From: Micromonospora sp. M71_S20
GTDB taxonomy: Bacteria; Actinomycetota; Actinomycetes; Mycobacteriales; Micromonosporaceae
Reading direction: 5' to 3'
Length of the DNA stretch: 64,000 bases
Assembly (NCBI RefSeq): GCF_003664255.1
Contig: NZ_RCCV01000001.1
Span: forward strand, 2,666,001 to 2,730,000
Position numbers and translations under genes: made by a program
Notes under the pieces: generated by a model
Database searches by the model: none
Told to the model about the DNA's origin: nothing
What the model saw: only the letters and a program-made list of their open reading frames with translations
Part shown: positions 49,896-59,147 of the stretch, piece by piece
Numbering within the stretch: position 1 is the stretch's first letter
Layout: the number at the start of each line of letters is the position of its first letter

Positions 49896-51569
49896 TCAGT
49901 GGGCGCCGGCGCCGGTGACGGAACGCACCTCCAGCTCCGCGTACTTCTCCTCGTCGTGCTCCTTGGAGATCACAGTGCCGATCCACCCGCACAGGAAGCC
50001 GAACGGGATGGACAGGATGCCCGGGTTGGACAGCGGGAACCACTGCCAGTCCTGCTCGGGGAACATCGAGGTGGGCGCGCCGGAGACCACCGGCGAGAAG
50101 AACACCAGCAGGACGGCGGAGAGCAGGCCGCCGTAGATGGCCCACACCGCGCCCGAGGTGTTGAACCGTCGCCAGAACAGGCTGTAGAGGATCGCCGGCA
50201 GGTTGCCGGAGGCGGCCACCGCGAAGGCCAGCGCCACCAGGAAGGCCACGTTCAGGTTCTGCGCGTAGATCGACAGCACGATCGAGATCGCGCCGATCAC
50301 CAGGGCGGAGACCCGGGCGACCCTGACCTCCTGCCGCTCGGACGCCGTCCCGTCCTTGATCACGTTGGCGTAGAAGTCGTGCGCCAGGCTGGACGAGGAG
50401 GCCAGGGTCAGGCCGGCCACCACTGCCAGGATCGTGGCGAAGGCGACCGCAGCGATGATGGCGAGCAGGGTGGCACCGCCCAGGTCGCCGCCGAGGAAGT
50501 CGATGCCGAGCGCCTCGGCGAGCTGCGGCGCGGCCGTGTTGCCGGCCTTGTCCTGCGCGATGATCGCCTCGCTGCCGACCAGGGCCGCCGCGCCGAAACC
50601 GAGGGCCAGGGTGAGCAGGTAGAAGGTGCCGATGATGCCGATCGCCCAGAGCACGCTCTTGCGGGCCGCCTTCGCCGTCGGCACGGTGTAGAAGCGGATC
50701 AGGATGTGCGGCAGCCCGGCGGTGCCGAGCACCAGCGCGATACCGAGCGACAACAGGTCCATCTTGTTGTAGAAGGTCTGCATCGCGTTGCCGGCCACCT
50801 CCACGCCGTACCGCCCGCCCGGCTTGAGGAAGCTCTCTCCCTTGCCCGATGCAGCCGCCGCGTCGCCGAGCAGGGCGGAAAGGTTGAACTTGTAGTGCGC
50901 CAGCACCAGCAGGGTCATCACGAGGGCACCACCCATGAGCAGGAACGCCTTGACGATCTGCACGTACGTGGTGCCCTTCATGCCGCCCACGGTGACGTAG
51001 ATGATCATCAGGGCGCCCACCATGATGATGGTGGCGACCTTCGCGGTGTCGGCGTCCATGCCGAGGAACGTGGTGCCAGGCTTGATGCCGAGCAGCAGCG
51101 CGACCAGCGCGCCCGCGCCCACCATCTGCGCCAGCAGGTAGAAGATCGACACGGTGATGGTGGAGACGGCCGCGGCGGTCCGCACCGGGCGCTGGCGCAT
51201 TCGGAAGGCCAGCACGTCGGCCATCGTGTAGCGGCCGGAGTTGCGCAGCAGTTCGGCGACGAGCAGCAGCGCGACCAGCCAGGCGACCAGGAAGCCGATG
51301 GAGTAGAGGAAGCCGTCGTAGCCGTACAGGGCGATCATGCCGGCGATGCCGAGGAACGACGCGGCCGACATGTAGTCGCCGCCGATCGCCATGCCGTTCT
51401 GGAACCCGGAGAAGGAGCGCCCGCCGGCGTAGAAGTCGGTGGCCGTCTTGGTCTGCCGGCTGGCCCAGATGGTGATCACCAGGGTCACCGCCACGAAGAC
51501 CAGGAACAGGGCGATGGTGAGGTTGCGGGCGGTGGTGTCGCCCGCCTCAGCCGCGAGGACCGTGTTCAT
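49896..51569 (-). CDS. Cation/acetate (monocarboxylate) symporter, SSS family
   Basis: 557 residues, about 13 helices, sodium:solute symporter fold of the ActP/MctC type: YAGGRSFSGFQNGMAIGGDY, LPHILIRFYTVPTAKAARKS and VAFATILAVVAGLTLASSSS. Corynebacterium MctC carries acetate, propionate and pyruvate, and is paired with a small DUF485 protein as here. Start codon overlaps the DUF485 gene end by 23 bases. Followed by a strong terminator. Confidence 0.92.
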   Translation of the reverse strand: MNTVLAAEAGDTTARNLTIALFLVFVAVTLVITIWASRQTKTATDFYAGGRSFSGFQNGMAIGGDYMSAASFLGIAGMIALYGYDGFLYSIGFLVAWLVALLLVAELLRNSGRYTMADVLAFRMRQRPVRTAAAVSTITVSIFYLLAQMVGAGALVALLLGIKPGTTFLGMDADTAKVATIIMVGALMIIYVTVGGMKGTTYVQIVKAFLLMGGALVMTLLVLAHYKFNLSALLGDAAAASGKGESFLKPGGRYGVEVAGNAMQTFYNKMDLLSLGIALVLGTAGLPHILIRFYTVPTAKAARKSVLWAIGIIGTFYLLTLALGFGAAALVGSEAIIAQDKAGNTAAPQLAEALGIDFLGGDLGGATLLAIIAAVAFATILAVVAGLTLASSSSLAHDFYANVIKDGTASERQEVRVARVSALVIGAISIVLSIYAQNLNVAFLVALAFAVAASGNLPAILYSLFWRRFNTSGAVWAIYGGLLSAVLLVFFSPVVSGAPTSMFPEQDWQWFPLSNPGILSIPFGFLCGWIGTVISKEHDEEKYAELEVRSVTGAGAH

Positions 51570-51918
51570 GGCCCACCTCCCCCATCTCGGCGCGGATCCG
51601 GTCGGCGACCGGGTCGATCTTCCGGTCGGCGAACCGCGCGTAGAGCCAGGCGATGAGGAACGTGGAGACGAACTGGAGCAGGCCGAAGACGAGGGCGACG
51701 TTGATGTTGCTGCCGAAGAGCTTCGTGCCCATGAAGTCCCGCGCGTACGCGGACAGGATCACGTAGAGCGCGTACCACAGGAAGAACGCGACGGTCATCG
51801 GGAAGATGAAGCCGCGCAGCGTGCGCCGCAACCCGGCGAACTCGTCCGACCGCTGTACGGCCAGGTACCGGTCCGCCGCCGAGGTCGACGGCGTGGACGG
51901 GGGTGTGTCCGTGGACAT
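51547..51918 (-). CDS. DUF485 membrane partner of the acetate symporter
   Basis: 123 residues from ATG 51918 (MSTDTPPSTPSTSAADRYLA). Soluble N-terminus and two helices (GFIFPMTVAFFLWYALYVIL, INVALVFGLLQFVSTFLIAW), the DUF485 pattern, then KIDPVADRIRAEM. Genes of this family always precede ActP/MctC-type symporters and overlap them, as here (51547-51569), so a role in symporter assembly or stability is generally assumed. Confidence 0.93.
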   Translation of the reverse strand: MSTDTPPSTPSTSAADRYLAVQRSDEFAGLRRTLRGFIFPMTVAFFLWYALYVILSAYARDFMGTKLFGSNINVALVFGLLQFVSTFLIAWLYARFADRKIDPVADRIRAEMGEVGHEHGPRG

Positions 51919-52119
51919 TTGTGGATCACCACCTTCACAGGCGTGGGGAGTTTCGCGCACGGTAGAAAGCGCGCTCCCCGCCGGGGAAGGGTGAGATCGA
52001 CGCCGGTCGGCGGCTGCGCCGAACGGCACGGTGGCTGCGCCGAGTGACGCAGCTCACTCCGTTCACCGGTCACGGGCGCGGCCCGGGTGGGCCGAACGGT
52101 CGCCGCCGGTCGCCGGGCG

Positions 52120-52650
52120 TCAGGTCAGCTCGCGGTACCGGCCCCGGTAGTGCAGCAGCGGGTCTGTCTCCCCGACCAGCTCGACGGCCTCGATGGTGGC
52201 CTCCACCAGCAGGCCCCAGCCGTACTCGCGGGCGGTGTCGAGCCGGCACCCCGCCCAGCCGCCGGCGTCGGCCGGCACCGGGCCGTAGGGGGTGTCGGTC
52301 CATGTGCCGGTGGCGAACAGGCCGCCGGGGGACGGGAAGAGGCCCGCGAACCGGTCGGCGAGCTGCCGGTGCGAGGGGCTCAGCGGGGCCACCGCGAAGC
52401 GACCGGCGGACTCGACCGCCGCCCACAGGTCGGACTCCGGGTCGACCAGACCGAGCAGCCGGTCCGGCTCGCCCTCCGCGACCAGCGTCGAGGAGACCGT
52501 CAGGCCCGCCGGCTCCGGCGTCGTCCAGAGCGTCACCGGCGACGCCAGCCGACCCCGCAACCGGCGTACGGGCGAGCGTTGGTCGGCGGGCACGGCGAAC
52601 GGGTCGATGTGGTGGATCTCGGCGCCCGGCTCTTGATTCACGTGAAACAT
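52120..52650 (-). CDS. Flavin reductase domain protein
   Basis: 176 residues from ATG 52650, whose start context overlaps a ParB-like site. FMN-binding flavin reductase fold: SPVTLWTTPEPAGLTVSSTL, DLWAAVESAGRFAVAPLSPS, ADRFAGLFPSPGGLFATGTW and the final LVGETDPLLHYRGRYREL. Members reduce FMN or act as small flavin oxidoreductases; substrate unknown. Start chosen because everything upstream is low in coding quality. Confidence 0.85.
   Translation of the reverse strand: MFHVNQEPGAEIHHIDPFAVPADQRSPVRRLRGRLASPVTLWTTPEPAGLTVSSTLVAEGEPDRLLGLVDPESDLWAAVESAGRFAVAPLSPSHRQLADRFAGLFPSPGGLFATGTWTDTPYGPVPADAGGWAGCRLDTAREYGWGLLVEATIEAVELVGETDPLLHYRGRYRELT
52634..52649. promoter_or_regulatory. parS-like ParB binding site
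   Basis: TGATTCACGTGAAACA matches the near-universal chromosomal parS consensus TGTTTCACGTGAAACA at 15 of 16 positions, including the complete TTCACGTGAA core. It spans the first codons of the flavin reductase gene (reading ATGTTTCACGTGAA on the minus strand), so it is a site within a coding region, as parS sites often are. No second copy was seen in the window. Confidence 0.75.
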
Positions 52651-52892
52651 TGTGGGGCCTGCCCCGCCCCGACGGGCCCGGACCGCGTGGTGGCCGCTCT
52701 TCTCAGCTCCGGCGCGTCCGGTCCTGGTCTGCCGTGCGGCGGTCGACGTGCACGGCACCGGCAGGGCGGGCGACGTGACCTACGGCGACGCGCGCCTGGC
52801 CTGGCTGCTTCACGGAGAGGACTCGCGCGACGTCCGAAAGCGATCGTGGGGAAACCCTTGCCCTTCAACAGAAGCGGCCTTAAGTTGCATCG
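52651..52892. other. Divergent intergenic region, 242 bases
   Basis: Lies between the flavin reductase and M23 peptidase genes. A plus-strand frame (52758-52850) reads VTYGDARLAWLLHGEDSRDV, which looks slightly protein-like but has no start site or clear family and may be a shadow or gene debris. The end becomes AT-rich (TTAAGTTGCATCGATG), consistent with a promoter for the peptidase. No terminator. Confidence 0.35.
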
Positions 52893-53723
52893 ATGATCCT
52901 CAGCGAGGACCCTCGCCCTGACCCTTCTCAGAATGCCAGCCACGGCGATCTGCGGCCCAAGGATCTCGGTGGCATCGCCTATCTGCGGGGACTTTCGCGA
53001 CGGGGGTTCATCACAAGCGCCGCGTTGGCGGCATCCGGGGTGTCGGCCGCCTTTGCTCTGCTGCCCGGCTCCGCTCAGGCCGCTGGCAGCTATCAAAGGC
53101 CGTGCGGCAATGTTCGGATTTCGAGCTCTTGGCAGGACCACCGGAACCGGATGCCGCCCTCGGGCGAGCCGGGCACCGACTATGCGGTCGGAACCGGTAC
53201 TCCCGTCATGGCCGCGGCGAACGGCACGATCCGTTACGTGAAGACCGACACCTCTACCGCGACCGGACGCGTCGTGGGGATGGCCCATGACGATGGCAAT
53301 TACACCCGGCACTTGCACTTGTCGAGGATCACCGTCTCAACCGGTCAACGTGTGTCGCGAGGCCAGACGATCGCGTACTCCGGCGCCTCGGCCAACGGCA
53401 GTGACTACGCTGTCGGACCGCATGTGCATACAAGTCTCTGGCTGAACACCGGCAGTCCGACGAATTTCCGCGCGACGGTGGATTTCGAGAACTACGTCGG
53501 AGACGTCGCCAACCCGAACCCGCCCGACCAGGAGGTAGTTGAAGTGTTCATCGCGAATGTAAAGGGAAACTGGTACCTCGTCGTCCCCCAGGGCACCGGT
53601 AAGCCGCGGGCAGTGGTCCTTGGTGGCGACAGCAATGCCGCCGCTTCCGGCCTCCCCGTCCTGAACTTCAGCTGGGATCCGTCGATCAATGCACTCAGGG
53701 CCGCGGTCGACGGCATCGGTTGA
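52893..53723 (+). CDS. Secreted M23 (LytM) peptidase with Tat-type signal
   Basis: 276 residues from ATG 52893. Signal region LSRRGFITSAALAASGVSAA has the twin-arginine pattern (R-R-G-F), cleaved near AQA-AGSYQ. The LytM domain has GTDYAVGTGTPVMAAANG (first zinc motif in H-x3-D-like form, here with a weak first ligand), RHLHLSRITVS and GPHVHTSLWLN (HxH). It should cut peptidoglycan cross-bridges. The last 70 residues (EVFIANVKGNWYLVVPQGTG) look like a wall-binding or phage-lysin-type module. Codon use is noticeably more AT at third positions than in neighbours, suggesting transfer. Confidence 0.82.
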   Translation: MILSEDPRPDPSQNASHGDLRPKDLGGIAYLRGLSRRGFITSAALAASGVSAAFALLPGSAQAAGSYQRPCGNVRISSSWQDHRNRMPPSGEPGTDYAVGTGTPVMAAANGTIRYVKTDTSTATGRVVGMAHDDGNYTRHLHLSRITVSTGQRVSRGQTIAYSGASANGSDYAVGPHVHTSLWLNTGSPTNFRATVDFENYVGDVANPNPPDQEVVEVFIANVKGNWYLVVPQGTGKPRAVVLGGDSNAAASGLPVLNFSWDPSINALRAAVDGIG

Positions 53724-53836
53724 TGTGGCCTGGCGCGTCGTCGCCGGGGAAACCCGTAGCGCGGATTCACAGGAATGGGCTTCGAGTAGGCCGGCCTGGT
53801 GAGCGAGCGTGTTTCGTGGCCGTCCACATCACTGGA

Positions 53837-54361
53837 TCAAGTAGTCTCAGCAGATTTGATGCGCAGGTTCAGCAGCATGTCCTCGAAGGTCTGGGGTCCG
53901 AATCGCGCCGCCACTATGTGCACCGGTGAACACATCGTGTCCAGTGTCACGTCGCCTAAGGGGCGCCTCTCGACGCCGGTCACCACCAGAGTCGTTTCCC
54001 GCACGGTGACGTCTTCGATCGTGACGTCGTAGCCCAGAACAGCGCGGGTCCCCACCGAGAGCATGATGACCGTCTCGCGGGTGAGATCCACCAGCGGCGG
54101 CGGCGGGACGGGCTGCCTTCCCGCATTGATCGATGCCCAGTGCTGCGCCCATGACCCTGATCGACGAATCAGGAAGAGGCCGTAACCCGATGCGGCGCCA
54201 GCTGTGGCCTGCCCGTGGTACAGGGTGCGGAAGTTCGCGGTGCGTCCGGAGGATCTGCTCACCCGCCGGACCCTACCGGCACTGACCCACGGGACAGCGC
54301 TCCCTTTTTGCCGCAGCCGCACGAATGACGCCTGCATTCCTCGGACTTCAGCCGGACCCAC
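53837..54361 (-). CDS. PrcB-like (PrcB_C) domain protein
   Basis: Up to 174 residues; the start is unclear (GTG 54361, ATG 54337 or an internal GTG) and the first 45 residues are Arg-rich. The C-terminal 90 residues match the PrcB_C pattern: LTRETVIMLSVGTRAVLGYD, VTIEDVTVRETTLVVTGVER, ending SPVHIVAARFGPQTF. PrcB was first described as a component regulating a Treponema protease complex. No protease subunit is adjacent, though an M23 peptidase lies convergently. Third-position use is less GC-biased. Confidence 0.6.
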   Translation of the reverse strand: MGPAEVRGMQASFVRLRQKGSAVPWVSAGRVRRVSRSSGRTANFRTLYHGQATAGAASGYGLFLIRRSGSWAQHWASINAGRQPVPPPPLVDLTRETVIMLSVGTRAVLGYDVTIEDVTVRETTLVVTGVERRPLGDVTLDTMCSPVHIVAARFGPQTFEDMLLNLRIKSAETT

Positions 54362-54370
54362 AGGCCGGGG

Positions 54371-54868
54371 TCAGTCGTCGTCGGCGGTGAGTGACCGTCG
54401 GGCGGCGGCCAGCACCTCCGGGTCCGTGCAGCCGGCGGCGTACCCGGCGATCCGGCGGCGGATGTCGCGGCCGAGCAGCCAGGACCCGATCCGGTCCGCG
54501 ACCGGGCGGAGGAACGCGGGCCGGCACCGGAAGCTGTAGCGCCAGGTGGCGATCGCGTGGCCGGGCTCCGGGGCGGGCGCGAACCGCCAGCCGCCGGCGA
54601 ACATCTCGAAGAACCACGGGCCGCGCACCATCTTCATCCCGACGTGGCTCGGCGGGGCCCAGGAGACGTACTCGCTCACCATCGCCAGGCCGTGCCGGGA
54701 CCGGGTGAAGGTCCGTACCCCCTTGCCGGGCCGGGTCGCCCCGTCGGTGAAGTGCTGCTCGCGCACGAACGGGTCCCACCGGTAGCGCACGGGCGCGGTG
54801 GTCTGGGAGACCGCGAAGGCCAGTTCGGGCGGGACCGGCACGGTGATCACCGCTTCGACGACGGGCAT
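54371..54868 (-). CDS. SRPBCC/polyketide-cyclase-like protein
   Basis: 165 residues from ATG 54868 (MPVVEAVITVPVPPELAFAV). START-like ligand-binding fold: AVSQTTAPVRYRWDPFVREQ, FTRSRHGLAMVSEYVSWAPP, HVGMKMVRGPWFFEMFAGGW, C-terminal helix PVADRIGSWLLGRDIRRRI. Probably binds a hydrophobic ligand; no pathway context. The PrcB-like gene ends 10 bases downstream on the same strand. Confidence 0.8.
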   Translation of the reverse strand: MPVVEAVITVPVPPELAFAVSQTTAPVRYRWDPFVREQHFTDGATRPGKGVRTFTRSRHGLAMVSEYVSWAPPSHVGMKMVRGPWFFEMFAGGWRFAPAPEPGHAIATWRYSFRCRPAFLRPVADRIGSWLLGRDIRRRIAGYAAGCTDPEVLAAARRSLTADDD

Positions 54869-54942
54869 CAGGCCATTGTGCCGCCGACCGGCAACCACCG
54901 CGTCCGGAGTGCGCCGGCCCGCCTTCCGCGCCCGGCCCGCCG

Positions 54943-56643
54943 TCAGCGGCGCGGGGTCACCGTGGCGAGCAGTTCCGGCATCCGGCGGTCCAGCACGTCG
55001 CCGGCCAGGTACGCGCCGAGCAGCGCCGCCCCCAGGCCGTACGCGGCCCCGAGCGGCAGGGCCAGCCAGAGCCAGGCGTCGCCGAGCAGCCCGGCGGCCA
55101 CCACCATCGGCACCGCCGCCACCGCGGTGGCGAGCATCGCCAGCAGGGTGAGGAAGCTCTTCGCGATCCCGGCGCCGGTGTTCAACGCGAACGGGTTGCT
55201 CGTCTCCGGCAGCGAGTACGCCCCGAGCACCGAGACGAAGCAGTTCACCGCCAGCCCCGCGCCGTACGTGGCGAACAGGGTGCCCGCCATCAGCCCGACC
55301 CAGCCGGGCTCGCCGATGACCACCGCGACGACCACGGAGATCACCGCCAGCATCGGCAGGACGTAGAGCGAGAACGCGGCCATCCGGGCGCGCAGCTCCT
55401 GCTGGCCGGAGACGCCCGCGACCACGTTCGCCGCGTATGCGCTGCCGTCGAAGCCGAACTGGTTGGCCAGGGTGACGGCGGCGAGCAGCCCGACGAAGAG
55501 CATCGACAGGCTGGACAGCACCGGGGACGAGTCGAGATTGGCGTTGAACCCCTCGGCGCTGTCGATGGTGAAGCCCGAGCCACCCACGTTGACCATGACC
55601 GGTACGAAGAGACCGACGACCGCGACGGTGATCAGGTTGGCCCGGCGTCGGGCGTCCCGCCACCAGTAGCGGGCCTCCCGGGCGACGAGGGCGCCGAACC
55701 GGTCCCGCCGGGCCCAGCCGACGGCCCGCGGGAAGAGCTGGGCGACCGCTCCGCCGGTCGCGCCGCGCTGGGCACGGGCCGGCCCGGCACTGGCCGTGCC
55801 CACCATCGCGGACTCGAGCGAGCGGGACCACCAGGCCAGCAGCGCGACGATCGTCGCCGCCGTGATCAGCAGCTTCACCGGCGCGGCCCAGAGGCGGCCT
55901 TCGGCCACGTCGATGCCGGCCGTCCAGGGCGCGCCGAACGGGGTCCAGCCGACCACCTCGGCCACCCCGTCGAGGCGGTCCCAGTCGGCGTCGGAGAGGG
56001 CGGCGACGCCCAGGAGCTGCAACGGTCCGAGCAGCGCGGCGAGCACGGCGAGCAGCACGGCGGCTAGGTCACGGACCCGGCGGGACCGCAGCGCCGTGGC
56101 GAAGGCGCTGGTCACCGCCCGGGCCGCCGCGACGCAGAGCAGCAGCCCGGCGACCACCCCGACGAGGGCGACCACGGCGGCCGACCAGCCGCCCAGCGCC
56201 CCGGCGGTGACCACCAGCCCGCACAGGGCCAGCAGCACCGAGATCGTGGGGACGCTGACGAAGGCGGCGGCGAACAGCCCGGTGACGAGCGTGCGGCGGG
56301 GCAGCGGCAGCAGCGCGAACCGGGCCGGGTCCAGCGTCTCGTCCACCCCGAAGAAGACCAGCGGCAGCAGCAGCCAGCCGAGCACCGTCAGGCCACCGCC
56401 GAAGGCGGCGACCATCAGCGCGTAGCGGCTCTCGTCGGCCAGGCCGGGCGCGGCGAAGAGGAAGAAGCCGGTGCCGGCGAACCAGAGCCCGGCCACCGCG
56501 CCGCCCACGAAGAGGGCGACCCGCCAGCCCTGACCCCGGAAGTTGTTGCCCATCACCCGCAGCTTGAGCCGGACGAAGTGCCGGGCGGAGACCTTCCGGA
56601 CGGGCTGGGCCGAGACGGTCGGTTCGGTCACCGCGACAGCCAC
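54943..56643 (-). CDS. ABC-2-type exporter permease
   Basis: 566 residues with about 12 hydrophobic helices. Its N-terminal LRVMGNNFRGQGWRVALFVG and SPVLSSLSMLFVGLLAAVTL region are typical of putative ABC exporters. Start overlaps the end of the ATPase gene by 16 bases, so the two are translationally coupled and form one exporter. The substrate is unknown; the arrangement suits lipid, peptide or antibiotic export. Confidence 0.88.
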   Translation of the reverse strand: MAVAVTEPTVSAQPVRKVSARHFVRLKLRVMGNNFRGQGWRVALFVGGAVAGLWFAGTGFFLFAAPGLADESRYALMVAAFGGGLTVLGWLLLPLVFFGVDETLDPARFALLPLPRRTLVTGLFAAAFVSVPTISVLLALCGLVVTAGALGGWSAAVVALVGVVAGLLLCVAAARAVTSAFATALRSRRVRDLAAVLLAVLAALLGPLQLLGVAALSDADWDRLDGVAEVVGWTPFGAPWTAGIDVAEGRLWAAPVKLLITAATIVALLAWWSRSLESAMVGTASAGPARAQRGATGGAVAQLFPRAVGWARRDRFGALVAREARYWWRDARRRANLITVAVVGLFVPVMVNVGGSGFTIDSAEGFNANLDSSPVLSSLSMLFVGLLAAVTLANQFGFDGSAYAANVVAGVSGQQELRARMAAFSLYVLPMLAVISVVVAVVIGEPGWVGLMAGTLFATYGAGLAVNCFVSVLGAYSLPETSNPFALNTGAGIAKSFLTLLAMLATAVAAVPMVVAAGLLGDAWLWLALPLGAAYGLGAALLGAYLAGDVLDRRMPELLATVTPRR

Positions 56644-57392
56644 GCCAACTCCTCGCCGGTCGCCGTACGGCCGCCGACCACCTCGACGAAGACCTGCTCC
56701 AGCGAGCGGCCGCCGCGTACCTCCTCGATGGGGCCGACCCGCTTGATGGTGCCCGCCGCCAGGATCGCCACGTGCGAGCAGAGCCGCTCGACGACCTCCA
56801 TCACGTGGCTGGAGAAGACGACGGTGCCGCCCCCGGTCACGTACCGGTGCAGGATGTCCCGGATCAGCGCGGCCGACACCGGGTCGACCGCCTCGAAGGG
56901 CTCGTCCAGCACCAGCAGCCGGGGCCCGTGCAGCAGCGCACAGGCCAGGCCGATCTTCTTCTTCATGCCCGCCGAGTAGTCGACCACCAGGGTCCGGCCG
57001 GCGTCGCCGAGCGCGAGGACGTCCAGCAGCTCCGCCGCCCGCTGGTCGACCACCGCCGGGTCCATCCCCCGCAGCAGACCGTGGTACGCGAGCAGCTCCG
57101 CGCCGCTGAGCCGGTCGAAGAGCCGTACGCCGTCGGGCATCACGCCGAGCAGCTGCTTCGCCTGCACCGGGTCGGCCCAGACGTCGTGACCGAGCACCCG
57201 GGCGTCGCCGGCGTCCGGCCGGAGCAGCCCGACCGCCATCGACAGGGTGGTGGTCTTGCCCGCTCCGTTCGGGCCGAGCAGGCCGTAGAAGGAGCCGGCC
57301 GGCACGTCGAGGTCGACACCGGCGACGGCGACCTTGCCGTCGAAGTGTTTCGCCAGGCCACGCAGGGCGAGCGCCGGGTGCTCAGCAGTCAT
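56628..57392 (-). CDS. ABC transporter ATP-binding protein
   Basis: 254 residues. Walker A GLLGPNGAGKTTTL near residue 38, Q-loop GVMPDG(V), signature VDYSAGMKKKIGLACALLHG, in which S-A-G-M replaces the canonical LSGG, and Walker B LLVLDEPFEAVDP with H-loop VVFSSHVMEV. The SAGM signature is common in exporters of this type. Partner of the 54943 permease. Confidence 0.93.
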   Translation of the reverse strand: MTAEHPALALRGLAKHFDGKVAVAGVDLDVPAGSFYGLLGPNGAGKTTTLSMAVGLLRPDAGDARVLGHDVWADPVQAKQLLGVMPDGVRLFDRLSGAELLAYHGLLRGMDPAVVDQRAAELLDVLALGDAGRTLVVDYSAGMKKKIGLACALLHGPRLLVLDEPFEAVDPVSAALIRDILHRYVTGGGTVVFSSHVMEVVERLCSHVAILAAGTIKRVGPIEEVRGGRSLEQVFVEVVGGRTATGEELAWLSR

Positions 57393-57505
57393 GCGTCGAC
57401 CGTATCCGGCCGCGACCAGCCGTTGCTCCGGCCGCAGGATGATCCCCGGTCATCCCCGAGTCGTACCCCGCACGGCCCGCGTCGTCGCCGGGGGCGACCA
57501 GGGCC

Positions 57506-59146
57506 CTACAGCCGCAGCGCCTCCGGGGCGTGCAGGCGGAGCATGGTGGCGCCGACGTCGGCCGGCGCCCGGCGCCGGGTCGCCATCGAGACCGCCACCA
57601 TCACGGCGAAGGCGAGCGGCACCGTCCAGGCGGCCGGCTGCGCGGTGAGCGTGGCCGGCCAGCCGGACAGCGGCGGGCCGAGCACCGTCACCAGCACCGC
57701 CCCGACCGCCGCGCCGCCGCCGACCAGGATCCCGGCGGCGGCGCCGAGGTCGGTCAGGCCCCGCCACCAGATGCCGAGCACCAGCAGGGGGCAGAAGCTG
57801 GACGCGGCGACCGCGAAGGCCAGCCCGACGACCTGGGACACGTCCAGCCCGGCGAGGTTGAGCGCGAGGACCGTCGGCACGGCTCCGGCGATCACCGTGG
57901 CGAGCCGGAAGCCGCGTACCGAGCCGCGCCCCAGCACGTCCGTGGAGATGACGCCCGCGACGCTGGTGAGCAGCCCGGACGAGGTGGAGAGGAAGGCCGC
58001 GAACGCGCCGGCCGCGACCAGCGCGGCGAGCATCCGGCCGACCGTGCCGTCGCCGAGCGCGGCGCCGGGCAGCAGCACCACCACCGCGTCGGTCTGCCCG
58101 GTCACCAGCAGCTGCGGGGTGTAGATCCGGCCCAGCACCCCGTAGATGGTGGGCAGCAGGTAGAACGCCCCGACCAGGGCGAGCACCACGAGCGTGGTGC
58201 GGCGGGCGGCGGCGCCGTCGGGGTTGGTGTAGAAGCGGACCAGCACGTGCGGCAGCCCCATGGTGCCGAGGAACGTCGCCAGGATCAGCGAGTAGGTGGC
58301 GAACAGGCCCCGGTCGTCGTCCCCGGCGGCGCTGGGCAGCAGCCAGTCGGCGGCGTCCGTGGCCACCCCCGACACCTCCGGCACCGGGTCGCCGGCGGCG
58401 AAGGACAGCTCGTCGCCGGGGCGTACCTCGACGATCCGACCGTCGGGAAGGGTGAGGGTCGCGCGGTGCTCGACCACGACGGTGGTCGCGGTCCGGAACG
58501 CCGGTCCGTCGGGCGGGGTCACCGCCGGCCGGGCGTCGGCCTGCCACTGCAACGCCAGGAAGATCGCCGGTACGGCGAGCGCGGTCAGCTTCAGCCAGTA
58601 CTGGAAGGCCTGGACGAAGGTGATCGCGCGCATGCCGCCGAGCGCGACGTTCGCGGTGACCACCACGGCCACCAGCAGGGCCCCCAACGGGTACGGCGAG
58701 CCGGTCACCGTGGCCAGCGTCAGCCCCGCGCCTTGGAGCTGCGGCACGAGGTAGAGCCAGCCGATGAAGATCACGAAGGCGGTGGCCAGGGTACGCAGGC
58801 GCCGCGACCCGAGCCGCAGCTCGCAGAAGTCCGGCAGGGTGAACGCGCCGGAGCGGCGCAGCGGGGCGGCCACGAACAGCAGCAGGGCGAGGTAGCCGGC
58901 GGCGAAGCCGACGGGGTACCAGAGCACGTCGACGCCGTACTTGAGGATCAGCCCGGCGACCCCGAGGAAGCTCGCCGCCGACAGGTACTCCCCGCCGATC
59001 GCGGCGGCGTTCCAGGTCGGGCTGATCGCCCGCGAGGCGACCAGGAAATCGGAGGTGGTACGCGCCAGCCGCAGCCCGTAGAAGCCGATGCCGACGGTGA
59101 CCAGGGTGACCGCCACGATGGCCGGTACGACGAAGCCGTTGCCCAC
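57506..59146 (-). CDS. Sodium/solute symporter, ActP-like (second copy)
   Basis: 546 residues. SSS-family fold with IGGEYLSAASFLGVAGLILK, LPHVLVRFYTNPDGAAARRT and ASSFCPLLVLGIWWRGLTDL. It differs from the 49896 symporter by a large external loop (HRATLTLPDGRIVEVRPGDE region) and lacks the usual ActP C-terminus. Paired upstream with a DUF485-like helper (59148), as the first symporter is. With the downstream LytTR/LytS genes in the same region it may belong to a regulated monocarboxylate uptake set. Confidence 0.88.
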   Translation of the reverse strand: MGNGFVVPAIVAVTLVTVGIGFYGLRLARTTSDFLVASRAISPTWNAAAIGGEYLSAASFLGVAGLILKYGVDVLWYPVGFAAGYLALLLFVAAPLRRSGAFTLPDFCELRLGSRRLRTLATAFVIFIGWLYLVPQLQGAGLTLATVTGSPYPLGALLVAVVVTANVALGGMRAITFVQAFQYWLKLTALAVPAIFLALQWQADARPAVTPPDGPAFRTATTVVVEHRATLTLPDGRIVEVRPGDELSFAAGDPVPEVSGVATDAADWLLPSAAGDDDRGLFATYSLILATFLGTMGLPHVLVRFYTNPDGAAARRTTLVVLALVGAFYLLPTIYGVLGRIYTPQLLVTGQTDAVVVLLPGAALGDGTVGRMLAALVAAGAFAAFLSTSSGLLTSVAGVISTDVLGRGSVRGFRLATVIAGAVPTVLALNLAGLDVSQVVGLAFAVAASSFCPLLVLGIWWRGLTDLGAAAGILVGGGAAVGAVLVTVLGPPLSGWPATLTAQPAAWTVPLAFAVMVAVSMATRRRAPADVGATMLRLHAPEALRL

Positions 59147-59147
59147 C

